Source: Flavobacterium sp. N3904
GTDB lineage: Bacteria; Bacteroidota; Bacteroidia; Flavobacteriales; Flavobacteriaceae
Direction of reading: 5' to 3'
Assembly: GCF_025947305.1 (NCBI RefSeq)
Contig: NZ_CP110009.1
Location: forward strand, 3,389,501-3,453,500
DNA: 64,000 nucleotides
Shown here: positions 1-10,200 of the stretch, piece by piece
Position numbering within the stretch: the stretch's first letter is position 1
How the letters are laid out: each line of letters begins with the position of its first letter
The notes under the pieces: generated by a model
What the model was told of the DNA's origin: nothing
The model's database searches: none
The model's input: the letters and a program-made list of their open reading frames with translations, nothing else
Program-made: the position numbers and the translations under genes

Positions 1-135
1 GTAGCACTTATTGTACACGAAAAAATTTCATTAATTATTAGTACTTTTTATGTAGAGATAAGTAAACCTTCTGTACCTACACAAATTTTCACAACAGAAG
101 ACGAGGCTTTGCTTTATCTGAAAGTGTTTGTTTAA
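1..135 (+). CDS. C-terminal end of a STAS/SEC14-like (DUF7793-type) protein, partial
   Basis: Frame 1 is open from the first base to a TAA at 133-135 and encodes 44 residues. The tail (about 'KPSVPTQIFTTEDEALLYLK') resembles the C-terminal end of small STAS/SEC14-like proteins found beside PAS-AraC regulators in Flavobacteria, where a Lys-Pro-x-x-Pro-Thr segment precedes a short acidic helix. The start is outside the window, so the assignment rests on this tail and on the neighbouring regulator. It lies 39 bases upstream of that regulator on the same strand and may be cotranscribed with it. Confidence 0.5.
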   Translation, partial: VALIVHEKISLIISTFYVEISKPSVPTQIFTTEDEALLYLKVFV

Positions 136-174
136 AATTTAGTTTATAGAAAGAGAAATTAAGAGTTGAACCTT

Positions 175-1095
175 ATGAAAAAAGTATACAACGAAGAGCG
201 TATTGTTACCATTCATCAAATGTTATTTGAGATGGCACGTGGTAATTTTAACAGTCGCATTCCCTTAAGTTCCAATGATGAAGAATTGGAAACGCTAGTT
301 GTTTTAATTAATATGGTTGCGGAAGAAATGAAAGAGTCGATTTTTAATGTCGGCTATGTTAATGCCCATAAGACGCTTCAATTTATAGCTCAAAGTGCAT
401 TTGTTTTGGATGCCTCTTTTTTTATCAAAAGTTTTACTCCAGAAGTCACTTCCTTTTTAGGTTATTCGGAATCGGAGTTGATCAATTTGCCTTTATCAGG
501 CATTATTACTGCAGCTTCTTTTGAACAACTTTACGACGAACTCGATGTAAATGTTTCATTGCCTACAACTATTGCATTGGATTTTACACCCAAAGAACAT
601 TTACCTGTTTCTGTTTCATGTACTATTGGAAAGTTAGTTAATAGTTCGGAAATCATATTAAATCTTGTTACTCCTACACGTCAAGATTCCTACAGGCCTT
701 TAGCATACGAAAATGAAAACGAAAAACATAATAAAACCCGAAAGGCAGACGCCCTTTTGATTCAGAAACTTTATGACTATATATTAGCACATCTTGAAGA
801 ACCGTTGCCGTCTTTAAAAGTGCTTTCATCTGAATTTGGCACTAATGAACATAAATTAAAAGATGGATTCCGTCATTTTTTTAAGACCAGTATTTACCAG
901 TTTTATAATGAGGAGCGTTTGAAAAGAGCTTATTTTATGATTGAGCATACAGGAATTCCTTTAAAGAATATTTCGGCCATGAATGGTTTTAACAATTATC
1001 CCAATTTTTCAAAATCCTTTAAAAAAAGATTTGGTTTTTCACCGTACGAATTGAAGCGCAATGAAACTGGTATAACATCTCTATTAGAAGATTAA
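175..1095 (+). CDS. PAS domain-containing AraC-family transcriptional regulator
   Basis: A 306-residue cytoplasmic regulator. The N-terminal half carries a PAS-like segment (about residues 65-155, including 'FVLDASFFIKSFTPEV' and 'FLGYSESEL'). The last 100 residues form an AraC-type double helix-turn-helix: 'LPSLKVLSSEFGTNEHKLK' is the first unit and 'IPLKNISAMNGFNNYPNFSK' followed by 'FKKRFGFSPYELKR' is the classic second unit. The ATG at 175 is preferred over an in-frame TTG at 166. The PAS module suggests a small-molecule or redox input, but the ligand is unknown. It could control the MauE genes downstream or the divergently placed SusC operon; nothing in the sequence proves either. Confidence 0.85.
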   Translation: MKKVYNEERIVTIHQMLFEMARGNFNSRIPLSSNDEELETLVVLINMVAEEMKESIFNVGYVNAHKTLQFIAQSAFVLDASFFIKSFTPEVTSFLGYSESELINLPLSGIITAASFEQLYDELDVNVSLPTTIALDFTPKEHLPVSVSCTIGKLVNSSEIILNLVTPTRQDSYRPLAYENENEKHNKTRKADALLIQKLYDYILAHLEEPLPSLKVLSSEFGTNEHKLKDGFRHFFKTSIYQFYNEERLKRAYFMIEHTGIPLKNISAMNGFNNYPNFSKSFKKRFGFSPYELKRNETGITSLLED

Positions 1096-1207
1096 ATTTT
1101 AGTCTTTAAATTATAATCCGTTTTGGTTAAATTTTGCTCCCAATAAGACAAGTGTTTTGGTTTTTGAATTCAGAATTTTGCTTTGTAGAACTGAAATCTA
1201 TAAAGCT

Positions 1208-2701
1208 ATGAGATTGAATATCAAAATACAAAACCTGTTTATAGAGTGTACTGGTTTAATCTACATTATACTTTTTGTTTATGCAGCAGGTAGCAAAATA
1301 TTAGATTTTCAAAACTTCCAGGCCCAGTTAGGACAATCCCCACTTTTAAGTCCATTTGCCGATTTAGTTTCTTATATCGTAATTTGTATCGAACTGATTA
1401 TTGCTGTTTTATTGAGTATTCCCAGACTTAGATATTTTGCTTTATGGGCAGCAGTAGCCTTGATGGGTATGTTCACCACTTATATTGTCATCATACTCCA
1501 TTTCAGTTATTTTGTTCCTTGTTCGTGTGGTGGCATCCTGGAGAAACTAGGATGGAAAGAACATCTGATTTTTAACATAGCGTTTTTGCTTTTGGCTATA
1601 GTCGCTATTCTAATGCAATCCTTCAGCAAACGTACTCTTGTTCGGCTATCGATTTTAGTTTTAGGAAGTGTTTTGGTCATTACAGCATTGTTTCTTTTTT
1701 CGGAAGACATCATGCAAAAAGAAAACCCTTTTATCAGACGATTTCCTCAAGCAACGGCGGCCAAAGTGGCAAGTATTGATTTGAGAAATTTATCGTACTA
1801 CGTTGCCGGTACCGACAAAAACAAAATCTATTTAGCCAATCGTCTGGCTCCTCTTGAGGTTCTTGAAATAGATTCCAATTTAAAAAACAAAAAGAAATAC
1901 ACCATAGAGCTGGATCGTGAGAATTTCAATTTTAAGGCAGTAGAGATCCAGGTCTGCCCACCTTATTTCTATGTCACTGATGGAACGGTACCAGTCATTT
2001 ACAGAGGTTTGATTTCCGAATGGAAAGCGTCAGTTATCATGGTGAATACATTTTATTTTTCAGACATTGTTTTCATCAATCCGGAGCACTGGGCTTTTCG
2101 GACGCAAAAATCGGATACCAAAGAAAACATCATCGGAATCGCCACCAGCTATGACAGTTTAAAAATCAAATACAGCCCACGGGTATTGCAAAAGCAAATG
2201 GACGGAATTTTTGACACCGATGGGACACTGCAATATAGCGCAACACTGCACAAATTAATTTACACCTACTATTACCGCAACCAATACAGTATTACCGACG
2301 AAAATCTTACCGTCGAGCACCGTGCCAATACCATTGATACCACGACCAAAGCAAAACTGAAGATTGTCAAAATAAAGCAATCGGGGGATATCAAATTGGC
2401 GGCACCACCGTATATGGTCAATCGTCATACAACAGTGCGGGGCAACTTACTTTTTGTCAATTCACAGTTAAGGGGCAAATATGAAGAGATTGATGTCTGG
2501 AAGTATGCCGCTGTAGTAGACGTTTATGATCTGTCAAAACGAATTTATCTTTTAAGCTTTTACGTGTATGATGAAGAAGCAGGGCGAATGAAAAACTTTT
2601 TCGCTGCCGACTCTGCCCTGTATGTCATTTCGGGGCACTATTTACTCAAATACGGTTACGGAAAAAGAATTCAGTCCAAAATTAAAGAACACAAACAATA
2701 A
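1208..2701 (+). CDS. MauE/DoxX-family redox-associated membrane protein with C-terminal extension
   Basis: A 497-residue protein. The N-terminal 165 residues hold four or five hydrophobic segments and the motif 'VPCSCGGILEKLGW' (Cys105-x-Cys107), the signature of MauE-like membrane proteins that support disulfide or redox maturation in the envelope. The remaining 330 residues are soluble and rich in beta strands, as in Bacteroidota MauE fusions with a predicted extracytoplasmic propeller-like region. The ATG at 1208 is chosen because the frame further upstream (from a GTG at 1157) adds a non-hydrophobic leader unlike the family. A cysteine-containing DUF6520 peptide follows 90 bp downstream, which fits a redox-maturation role. 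The substrate is unknown. Confidence 0.8.
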   Translation: MRLNIKIQNLFIECTGLIYIILFVYAAGSKILDFQNFQAQLGQSPLLSPFADLVSYIVICIELIIAVLLSIPRLRYFALWAAVALMGMFTTYIVIILHFSYFVPCSCGGILEKLGWKEHLIFNIAFLLLAIVAILMQSFSKRTLVRLSILVLGSVLVITALFLFSEDIMQKENPFIRRFPQATAAKVASIDLRNLSYYVAGTDKNKIYLANRLAPLEVLEIDSNLKNKKKYTIELDRENFNFKAVEIQVCPPYFYVTDGTVPVIYRGLISEWKASVIMVNTFYFSDIVFINPEHWAFRTQKSDTKENIIGIATSYDSLKIKYSPRVLQKQMDGIFDTDGTLQYSATLHKLIYTYYYRNQYSITDENLTVEHRANTIDTTTKAKLKIVKIKQSGDIKLAAPPYMVNRHTTVRGNLLFVNSQLRGKYEEIDVWKYAAVVDVYDLSKRIYLLSFYVYDEEAGRMKNFFAADSALYVISGHYLLKYGYGKRIQSKIKEHKQ

Positions 2702-2791
2702 CAAAAAGAGATACCGGCCGGTAACAGGAGTAACGATCGAAAACCTGTAGAAAAGAGTAGATCAAATTCTATTAATTTAAATTTTAGCATT

Positions 2792-3058
2792 ATGAAAACA
2801 AGCATTTTAAGAGCGTTTGTGTTGCCTATGGCAGCATTTGCTCTAGCAAGTGCAGGTGCTGTAAGTACCAACACTTCAAATGTAAGCAAAGCCGATGTTT
2901 TGATTCCGGCTTTTATTCACAGTCCGACAGCGAACGACTGTCTGAAAGTTCCTGATGTGAATTGTAGCCCAGGTGCGGGACCCGCCTGTCTTAGCAGTGG
3001 CGTTACAGCTTATGGCGGAAGCCAAACCTCCTGTAACCAACAATTGCACCGCAATTAG
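2792..3058 (+). CDS. DUF6520-family small exported peptide
   Basis: An 88-residue peptide with a hydrophobic N-terminal export-like segment ('AFVLPMAAFALASAGAVSTN') and a C-terminal half with four Cys ('NDCLKVPDVNCSPGAGPAC', then 'SCNQQ'). This is the layout of the DUF6520 family, short exported peptides encoded beside MauE genes in Bacteroidota. The cysteines could be oxidised in the envelope by the upstream MauE protein; that link is inferred from adjacency. A strong terminator follows directly. Its function (peptide precursor, signal or redox partner) is not known. Confidence 0.75.
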   Translation: MKTSILRAFVLPMAAFALASAGAVSTNTSNVSKADVLIPAFIHSPTANDCLKVPDVNCSPGAGPACLSSGVTAYGGSQTSCNQQLHRN

Positions 3059-3082
3059 GACCATCATTTTTCAATGAAAGGT

Positions 3083-3120
3083 AATGCAGTTTCTTTTTAC
3101 GAAACTGCATTATTTTTTTT
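3083..3120. terminator. Intrinsic terminator between convergent genes
   Basis: A perfect 11-bp stem ('aatgcagtttc' pairing with 'gaaactgcatt') with a 7-base loop is followed by a run of T. It lies between the DUF6520 gene on the plus strand and the S9 peptidase on the minus strand and ends the plus-strand unit. Confidence 0.85.
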
Positions 3121-3129
3121 GCTTATTCC

Positions 3130-5787
3130 TTATTCTGCTGAAGTTTCTTTTGATATTGCTTTGGATTCAGCTTCCCCTTTCAGCCAATAATCAAACCATG
3201 CCATCATCCGTCTGCTGAGATCCTTTTGATTGTCCGCATTCTCCATTGAATGGTCTTCGTCAGGATAAATCAACATCTCGGTGGCAACCCCCAATTTTCG
3301 GAGTGCCAGATAATAGCTTATGCTTTGATTCCAGGGAATGATCCTATCATTTTTGCCTGCCCACAGCAGCAGGGGTGTTCTCACGTTTTCGGCATGCATA
3401 ATCGGAGAGTTGCTGACGTAGGCTTCTTTGTCTTCATACAGTGATTTTCCGATGCGGAACTGCTGGTTTTCAAATCGCCACATATCGGTCTGAAAACTGC
3501 CATTCCTGCTGATATTAAAGTAATAGGAAATAATGTCACTCACTCCGGCTCCGGAAACGGCGGCTGCAAAAATGTTGGTCTGTGATAGAATAAAATTGGT
3601 TTCATACCCGCCGAAAGAATGCCCATACAGCCCTATTCTGTGTTTGTCCACCACACCCTTTTCGACAACGGCATGGACTCCGGCAGTTACACAAGCAACG
3701 GCCGAGCTTCCCGGATTGCCCATCTGATAAATGATATCGGGCAGCAATACCAAATAACCATTTAGCGTATAATTAGTGACATTAAAACCTTCGGGATTCA
3801 GCAAACTGGGATTGACATACTGGTACAGTTCATCGGACATCACATCATAGATGTGCACCACCATCGGGTATTTTTTTTCGGGATCATAATCGGAGGGATA
3901 AAACAGTGCTGCCTTTAATTTTTGCCCTTTGGCATTGCTGTAATAAAGCAATTCCGATTTCCCATAGGAATACCCCTTTTGCTTGCTGTTTGACTCAAAC
4001 AGGACTTTGGAAACGGTCCCGTTCTTTTTCCGGAACTCCAGTCGTGGCGGCTGGTTAAAAGTTTGATTCCTGAAAATATAATTGCTGTTTTTGCTCTTTC
4101 GGATTTCATCGATTTTACTGGGGCCGTATACCAGCGGTTTTGCTCCCGTATGACTGTTGTAAATAAAATAGCCTGTTGACCAATCGTTAGTGTTTGTTGC
4201 TTCAAGCAGCAGGTCTTTTGAAAGGTTAAAAATGGTGGGTTTCCTTCCGTCAAAGTTGCCCTGCGATCGCCAGTCGTATTCCATGGGAGCGATCCTGTAC
4301 ACCACATTATTCTCCCGGCCCCTGGTCAGTCGGGTGCATTGTGAACCGTCGGTGGCCACCAGCCAGATATCATGGGCATCATACAATAAAACATTCCTGC
4401 CGTCACAGCTCCAGCCCGGATTGCCATAGGCTCCAAATTGGTGGGGAGCATCGGCCGTACTGCTATTGTCCCAGCGGGTGGTTGCAGTTTTAGTTAGGTT
4501 GGTATGTGTTTTTGCTTCTGGATCATAGAGCCACCAATTGCTCTCACGGTAGTAGAGTATTTTATTGCTGTACGGGTCAAATCCCATTTGGTTCAAATCA
4601 ACAGTTTGCTTTTTCAGCAGCAGCTCTTTGGATCCGTCTTTTAGACGGGTCAGATAAAAATCGGCTTCCTCATAATATTTGGATTGCAGGCCATAGGCAA
4701 AGGTATTGTACGATAGTGCATAGTCCTGTTGCCCACTCAGCATCATTTGTGGCAAATCATCATTGTTGATTTGGAAACACGAGTTAATTTCAGGATACCA
4801 CACCACCACTTTGGGGATGTCCCCCTCGGCCTGCTGCCGCTGCCGGTCTATGTACAGCCATCTGTCGGTACCTTTCCAGATTTCAGGTGTATTTGGATTT
4901 TTTATGGCCTCCTTCTTTTTGGTCACCCTAAAGAATACTTTTGTCCCGTCATCCGAAATAACAAATGGGATTCTTTTGAAAATTTCCATGGTCTTTGCTT
5001 CCACTTTGGCAGCATAGTCCAGAGAGAATACCTTTTTGTCGGCCATTCGGTAATAATTCACTACTGTAGCATTCGATACGGAATCTGTTTCCTTTAGGAA
5101 AGCCATCGCTTTGGATCCTTTATCCCACGTCAGGTTAAAAAAACGGGTATTGGTTGCCGTTGACACCAGCTTGCGCGAATACGGTGTAAAATGGATAATC
5201 CCCACTTCATGATGTCCCGACTGACTGCTGGCATACACCAGCGCCTCGCTGTTGGCATCCAAAACATATTCGGTGACCCCTGCTATGCTGTCAATGACGG
5301 TCCCGTTTGAATTCCGAACCTTCATCCCGCTTTTTTGTCCATATCCCTTATCGAAGGTGACAATATACTGCCCATCCTTTGCCAGTGCATACCGCCTGAC
5401 CTGATGGTATACCGAAATTTTGCCTTTCCGCAGCTGCAGCACCTTCAATTGCGATTCCGGGGCTAGAAAAGCAAAGAGTTGCTCTCCCCCAAACTGCCCG
5501 TCAATCCCTTTTGGGAAAGCATAGCTTTTGCTTTGATCGGTCCGCTGCACAAATAGGGTATCGCTGTGGTTTTCATAGCGCATCGCATAACTCGCCCATT
5601 TTCCGTCGTCGGAAAGGGCGTTTACCTCCAGTGTTCCCCACCTCTGGTAATCATCCTCCGTTACTGGCTTCTTTTGTTGTGCCTGCCCAACATAAGGGCA
5701 GGACAGCAACAATAAAAGAAATGCCAACACCAGGCTCGAACATTCGAAGTCCATTTTTATTTTGAATAGCATCATAGCGTTTGGCAT
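3130..5787 (-). CDS. S9-family prolyl oligopeptidase-type serine peptidase, exported
   Basis: An 885-residue protein with a hydrophobic signal segment near residues 15-35 ('LVLAFLLLLLSCPYVGQAQ'), a long beta-propeller-like N-terminal part and a C-terminal alpha/beta hydrolase. The triad is visible: Ser724 in 'GLYGHSFGGYE', Asp814 in 'WAGKNDRIIP' and His846 in 'YPDEDHSM'. It is the last gene of a SusC-SusD-peptidase set, starting 3 bases after the susD stop, so it is very likely cotranscribed. It probably cleaves peptides at the cell surface or in the periplasm for uptake by the SusCD transporter. An alternative start at the MM pair (residues 5-6) would not change the mature protein. Confidence 0.9.
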   Translation of the reverse strand: MPNAMMLFKIKMDFECSSLVLAFLLLLLSCPYVGQAQQKKPVTEDDYQRWGTLEVNALSDDGKWASYAMRYENHSDTLFVQRTDQSKSYAFPKGIDGQFGGEQLFAFLAPESQLKVLQLRKGKISVYHQVRRYALAKDGQYIVTFDKGYGQKSGMKVRNSNGTVIDSIAGVTEYVLDANSEALVYASSQSGHHEVGIIHFTPYSRKLVSTATNTRFFNLTWDKGSKAMAFLKETDSVSNATVVNYYRMADKKVFSLDYAAKVEAKTMEIFKRIPFVISDDGTKVFFRVTKKKEAIKNPNTPEIWKGTDRWLYIDRQRQQAEGDIPKVVVWYPEINSCFQINNDDLPQMMLSGQQDYALSYNTFAYGLQSKYYEEADFYLTRLKDGSKELLLKKQTVDLNQMGFDPYSNKILYYRESNWWLYDPEAKTHTNLTKTATTRWDNSSTADAPHQFGAYGNPGWSCDGRNVLLYDAHDIWLVATDGSQCTRLTRGRENNVVYRIAPMEYDWRSQGNFDGRKPTIFNLSKDLLLEATNTNDWSTGYFIYNSHTGAKPLVYGPSKIDEIRKSKNSNYIFRNQTFNQPPRLEFRKKNGTVSKVLFESNSKQKGYSYGKSELLYYSNAKGQKLKAALFYPSDYDPEKKYPMVVHIYDVMSDELYQYVNPSLLNPEGFNVTNYTLNGYLVLLPDIIYQMGNPGSSAVACVTAGVHAVVEKGVVDKHRIGLYGHSFGGYETNFILSQTNIFAAAVSGAGVSDIISYYFNISRNGSFQTDMWRFENQQFRIGKSLYEDKEAYVSNSPIMHAENVRTPLLLWAGKNDRIIPWNQSISYYLALRKLGVATEMLIYPDEDHSMENADNQKDLSRRMMAWFDYWLKGEAESKAISKETSAE

Positions 5788-5790
5788 TAA

Positions 5791-7209
5791 TTAATAGCCC
5801 GGATTTTGCGGATTCAAATTCGGATTGGAATTCAGTTCGAGCGCAGGCAAAGGCCATAGGGCATCGGTGGTATTCCATCCCACTTTGGATGTGGATAAAG
5901 TTTGATCCAGTTTTCCAGTTCGTTTCAAATCAAAAAAACGTTGCCCAAATTCAGTAAACAGTTCAAAGCGTCTTTGCTCCAGAATATCCGCTACAATCTC
6001 CACTTCAGTCACAGCGGTGGTTGGGGCAAGCCCGGCCGTGGTGCGAATCAGGTTCAGATCTTCCTTGGCACCGATCAGCTCGCCCTGATACGCCCTGGCT
6101 TCGGCGCGGATCAGGTATTGCTCCGCCAACCTCAACACTATGGAATATTCAACCGAACTTACAGTGGGATACTGCTCTTTGTATTTGGAGGCATGGTACC
6201 AGATCGAAACTCCGTCGGTCACTTCGGTGACCCAATGGGCTTTTCTCTGGTCACCCGCTTCAAAGGCATGCACCAATTCGGGTTGGAGTCCCACTATGTT
6301 GGGTGGCCCCGAAATAAAAATGTACAGGCTTCCCTCAATTGTATTACTGTCGGGAGTGTTGGGCATAAATTGCCAGATCGTGGTACTGCTGTCCTTAAGG
6401 AATATTTTATCCAGATCGCTCTCCCAGACATACAGTGGGTTATTGATCACGGCCGAAGCGGCATTAGAGGCTTCCGCATACAAGCCCATATACAGGTAAA
6501 CGCGTGCCAACAGAGCACTGGCCGTACTGCGGTTGGGACGGATGCGTCCGGGCGCAACGTAATCTTCCGCCAGCAATCCAACCGCTTTGTTCAGGTCCGT
6601 TACAATCAGCCCATACACTTCGTTGACTGGCAGTCGGGTGACTTTGCTGTTCTGCGTGTAATCCGTCGTGGTGATATACGGTACGGCGCCATAGAGATTC
6701 ACCAGATAAAAATGAAGCAAGGCCCTAACAAAAAGGGCTTCCCCCTGGAACTGATTTTTGTCCGCTGCCGCGATGGCAGTCGAATTTTCCAAACCCTCCA
6801 TCACCGCATTGGCACTATAGATCTGGTTGTAGCTTTTGTTCCAGATATCGCCGACCCCCGATTCCCCGGCAAACAGCGAATTGGTATAAAAATAACTGGG
6901 GGAATAGGGATAGTAATAATCCAGTTCATCGGCGTAGAGTCCCAGACTGCACGAACCGCCGCTAGAACTGCCGTTCAGCACACCCCCATCCCTCATTTTG
7001 GCATACAGCCCCGCCATCGCGGCATTGACCGTTCCGGTATCTTCAAATACAGTCTGGGCGGTCAATTGCGAGGCGGGAAGGTCCACTTCGACAAAACTGT
7101 CACAGCTCCCCAGTGTCAAACAAAGGGCAAGCAGCAAGCGATTAGGGGTAGTCAAAGCTTTGGCACTTTTGCCAAGCCGCTTTTTAAAAACAGTACGTAT
7201 CTTTATCAT
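5791..7209 (-). CDS. SusD/RagB-family outer-membrane lipoprotein
   Basis: A 472-residue surface nutrient-binding lipoprotein. It has a signal peptide with lipobox 'LTLGSC' (Cys36), then the SusD-like N-terminal region ('LTAQTVFEDTGTVNAAMAGL'), TPR-like helices, and the C-terminal RagB/SusD ending ('RRFELFTEFGQRFFDLKR', 'LNSNPNLNPQNPGY'). It lies 17 bases after the SusC gene and would form the lid of the SusCD transporter. The neighbouring S9 peptidase points to peptide or peptide-like cargo rather than glycan, since no glycoside hydrolase lies nearby. The substrate is inferred only. Confidence 0.93.
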   Translation of the reverse strand: MIKIRTVFKKRLGKSAKALTTPNRLLLALCLTLGSCDSFVEVDLPASQLTAQTVFEDTGTVNAAMAGLYAKMRDGGVLNGSSSGGSCSLGLYADELDYYYPYSPSYFYTNSLFAGESGVGDIWNKSYNQIYSANAVMEGLENSTAIAAADKNQFQGEALFVRALLHFYLVNLYGAVPYITTTDYTQNSKVTRLPVNEVYGLIVTDLNKAVGLLAEDYVAPGRIRPNRSTASALLARVYLYMGLYAEASNAASAVINNPLYVWESDLDKIFLKDSSTTIWQFMPNTPDSNTIEGSLYIFISGPPNIVGLQPELVHAFEAGDQRKAHWVTEVTDGVSIWYHASKYKEQYPTVSSVEYSIVLRLAEQYLIRAEARAYQGELIGAKEDLNLIRTTAGLAPTTAVTEVEIVADILEQRRFELFTEFGQRFFDLKRTGKLDQTLSTSKVGWNTTDALWPLPALELNSNPNLNPQNPGY

Positions 7210-7226
7210 AACTATAGGTATTAAGG

Positions 7227-10200
7227 TTAAAAAGTAAGTGTTACCCCTGCCGTGACTACTTTTAGCGGAGGCAGGTAGGCAGTGTATTTAAATTCGGGAT
7301 CACCTCCCTTATAGGGCGTGAAGGTCAGTAGGTTCTGCCCTAGTAGCGATAGCCTGCAATGCACCCCTTTGCTTGTTGGCAACGGCACATCATAACTCAA
7401 CGCAATGTTTTTCAGGCGTATAAACGACGCATCCACAATGGATTCATTACTGTCCAGATAATTATAGTAGGCATTGACGGCCTCCCCATTCTCGCCCGAC
7501 GTATTCATCTGATACGGAACCTGATCCCCCGGCTGCTGCCAGGCATGAACCATATCAGTATGCTGGTTGAAATTGCTGCCCCCCGGAACACTCGGATTGT
7601 AATCATAATTCTGTTGCTTGACAAACTGGAACAAAAAATCCAACTGCCAGTTGTGGTACTGCAGCTGATTTTGCAGGCCACCAAAATACTGCGGACTAAG
7701 ATCTACAACCGTTTTTTTGTCATCCGCTGCCGTAATCATTCCGTCCCTATTGACGTCCTCCACCTCATAGAGTCCCGTTTGCGGGTTCACGCCATTGAAC
7801 TGATACACCTTGACAATGCTGGTCGATTCCCCAATCACGTATTTGTTGGCATACGTTGAGCCCTCGAGTCCGGGAAAGGAAAGCAGCTTGTTCTCCAAAA
7901 AGGAGATATTGAAATTGGTGGACCATTTAAAACGATCGGTTTCTATGTTTAAAGTCCGCAGCGTAAATTCAAAACCCGAATTTTGCACCGTGGCATTCAG
8001 GTTGGCGTTGATCGAACTGAATCCTGTCGTCCCCGGCAGCGGGATCCCCACCAGCTGGTTGGAGGACCGGTTGCGGTACCACGCAGCAGTCAGGAAAATA
8101 CGATCGGCAAAGAAACCCATATCGAGCGCGGCTTCGAGTTTTTGATTGGTTTCCCAACTGAAATCCGGATTGTACAGCCGTGTGGGGTCTACCCCAATCA
8201 CGCCATTGTAGTTCAGTCCCGAAGAGGAATAGGTATCCATATATTGGTAATCGCCAATCTGGTCGTTGCCCGAACCCCCGTAACTGACCCGCAGTTTCCC
8301 AAAGCTCAAAAGCGTGCTTTCTTTCAGGAAATTTTCTCTGGAGAATAGCCATGCCGTACCAATAGCCCCAAAAGTGGCAAATTGTTTTCCGGGACCAAAA
8401 CGGCTCGAACCGTCCCTCCTGCCGGTGAGATTGACGATGTATTTTTGGTTCAAGCTGTAATTAAGTCTCCCAAAAAAGGCTTGGTATTTATAGACCGTTT
8501 CATCGCTGGCAAAAATGGATTTCTGCGTGGCCGATGCCAGATCGGTAATCTGGCTGTTGCTGGCAAATCCCCTTCCAAACTGATAGAGTCGTGAGGTCGT
8601 TTGCTGTTGCGCTGTTGCACCCAGCAGGATATCAATTTTGCTGTTTTCAAAATCACGGTACCAGCGCAGCTGCGGTTCCACAATCCAGGATTGCCTTCCT
8701 GTCGTGTTCGCATACATCGCCGAGCGGTCACTGCCCAGATGATAGGCGGGATCGTACATGGTCGAAGGCAGCAAACGCTGTTCTGCATTGTTCAGGTCGG
8801 TAAGTCCTAGATTGGCCTTCAGCTCCCATTCAGGGGCAATCTGATAACTCAGCACGGTATTGGCGACCAGGTCATTGGTTTTGGCCGTGGTGATGCCGCG
8901 CAGTGCCGCCAGCGGATTCTGAAAGGTGCTGTTCTCAAAATTCAGGTTGCCATCGGCATCATATAGCGCGGGTGCATTGGGCGCCAGATTCCGCGCCGTA
9001 CGGCTCACGTCCTCCTGTGGCTGTAAATTGTTTTGGGTGGTATACCCAGTCGAGAACGTAAGCTTAAACTTCTTGTCGGCAGTGCTGTGGTTCATGCTGA
9101 AACGCACCGTGGCCTTGTCGTACTTGAAATCCCCCGGCACTACCGTGGTTTCTGTATAGTAATTGCCACTTAATAGGTATTGGGTCAAATCCGACCCACC
9201 CGATACCGATGCCTGAGCATTGGTAATCACGGCAGTGCCGCCCAGCAGTTCCTGCTGCCAGTCGGTGTATCGGTTGGGGTCCCACGTCCCGTTGATGTCG
9301 TACGCCCAGTCAGGATAGGCCGTAACACCGTCATTGGCATAACCCTGTCTTCGCATCTCCAGATACTGCTGTGTATCCATCAGGTCGATCATTTTGGTGA
9401 CTTTCCCAAACCCCGAAGAGGCCATAACCGTCACCGTGGTTTTTCCCGCCTTGCCTTTTTTGGTGGTCAGCAACACCACGCCATTGGCACCACGAGAGCC
9501 ATAAATAGCGGTGGCATCGGCATCCTTGAGCACCTCGATACTTTCGATATCATTGGGATTGATGCTGTTCAGCGGACTTGTTGGCGTGGGCATCCCGTTG
9601 TTGGTATCACTGTATCCGATGGTTTCCGACGAAAAGGGCACCCCGTCAATAATATACAGCGGTTCGTTTCCTTCTGTCCGCAGGCTGTTCATCCCGCGTA
9701 TGTTGACCTGAAAACCACTTCCAGGCGTTCCCGCATCCTGGGTGACGCTGACGCCCGCCATTCGTCCCTGCATCGTGGCTAGTATATTGGTCACGGGTTG
9801 TTTGTCGATATCTTTTGAAGTAATTTTGGAGATACTACCAGTACGCTCGCTGTTTTTTACCGAGTAGTAACCCGCATTGATCTTGACCTCCTGCAGTTTG
9901 GTGGTATTCTCCTGCAGGCTGATGTTGATGGTGCTTCGCCCCTGCACATACACCGTTTGGGTCCGGTATCCCATATAGGTAAAAACTAAAATAGCATCGG
10001 GCATTGCAGCAAACGAGTAATGACCACTATAATCCGACACAGCCGCAGTACCCGATTTTCCTTGTCTCGAAATGCTTACGCCGGCCAAAGGACTGTTACC
10101 ATCGGTGACAACACCTTGTATTTGATGTTGTTGGGTTGTGGCAATGGGTATCCGAAGAAGATTTTTGGCTGTAACAGGTAAAAAAGACAGCATCGCTCCC

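Noticed and set aside
5902..7224. Long 440-codon plus-strand open frame opposite susD
   Set aside because: It is fully antisense to a clear SusD gene, has no domain, and its composition follows the complement of the susD codons.
7359..9782. Several 110-200-codon plus-strand frames opposite susC
   Set aside because: All lie inside the susC gene on the other strand and show no recognisable protein features.
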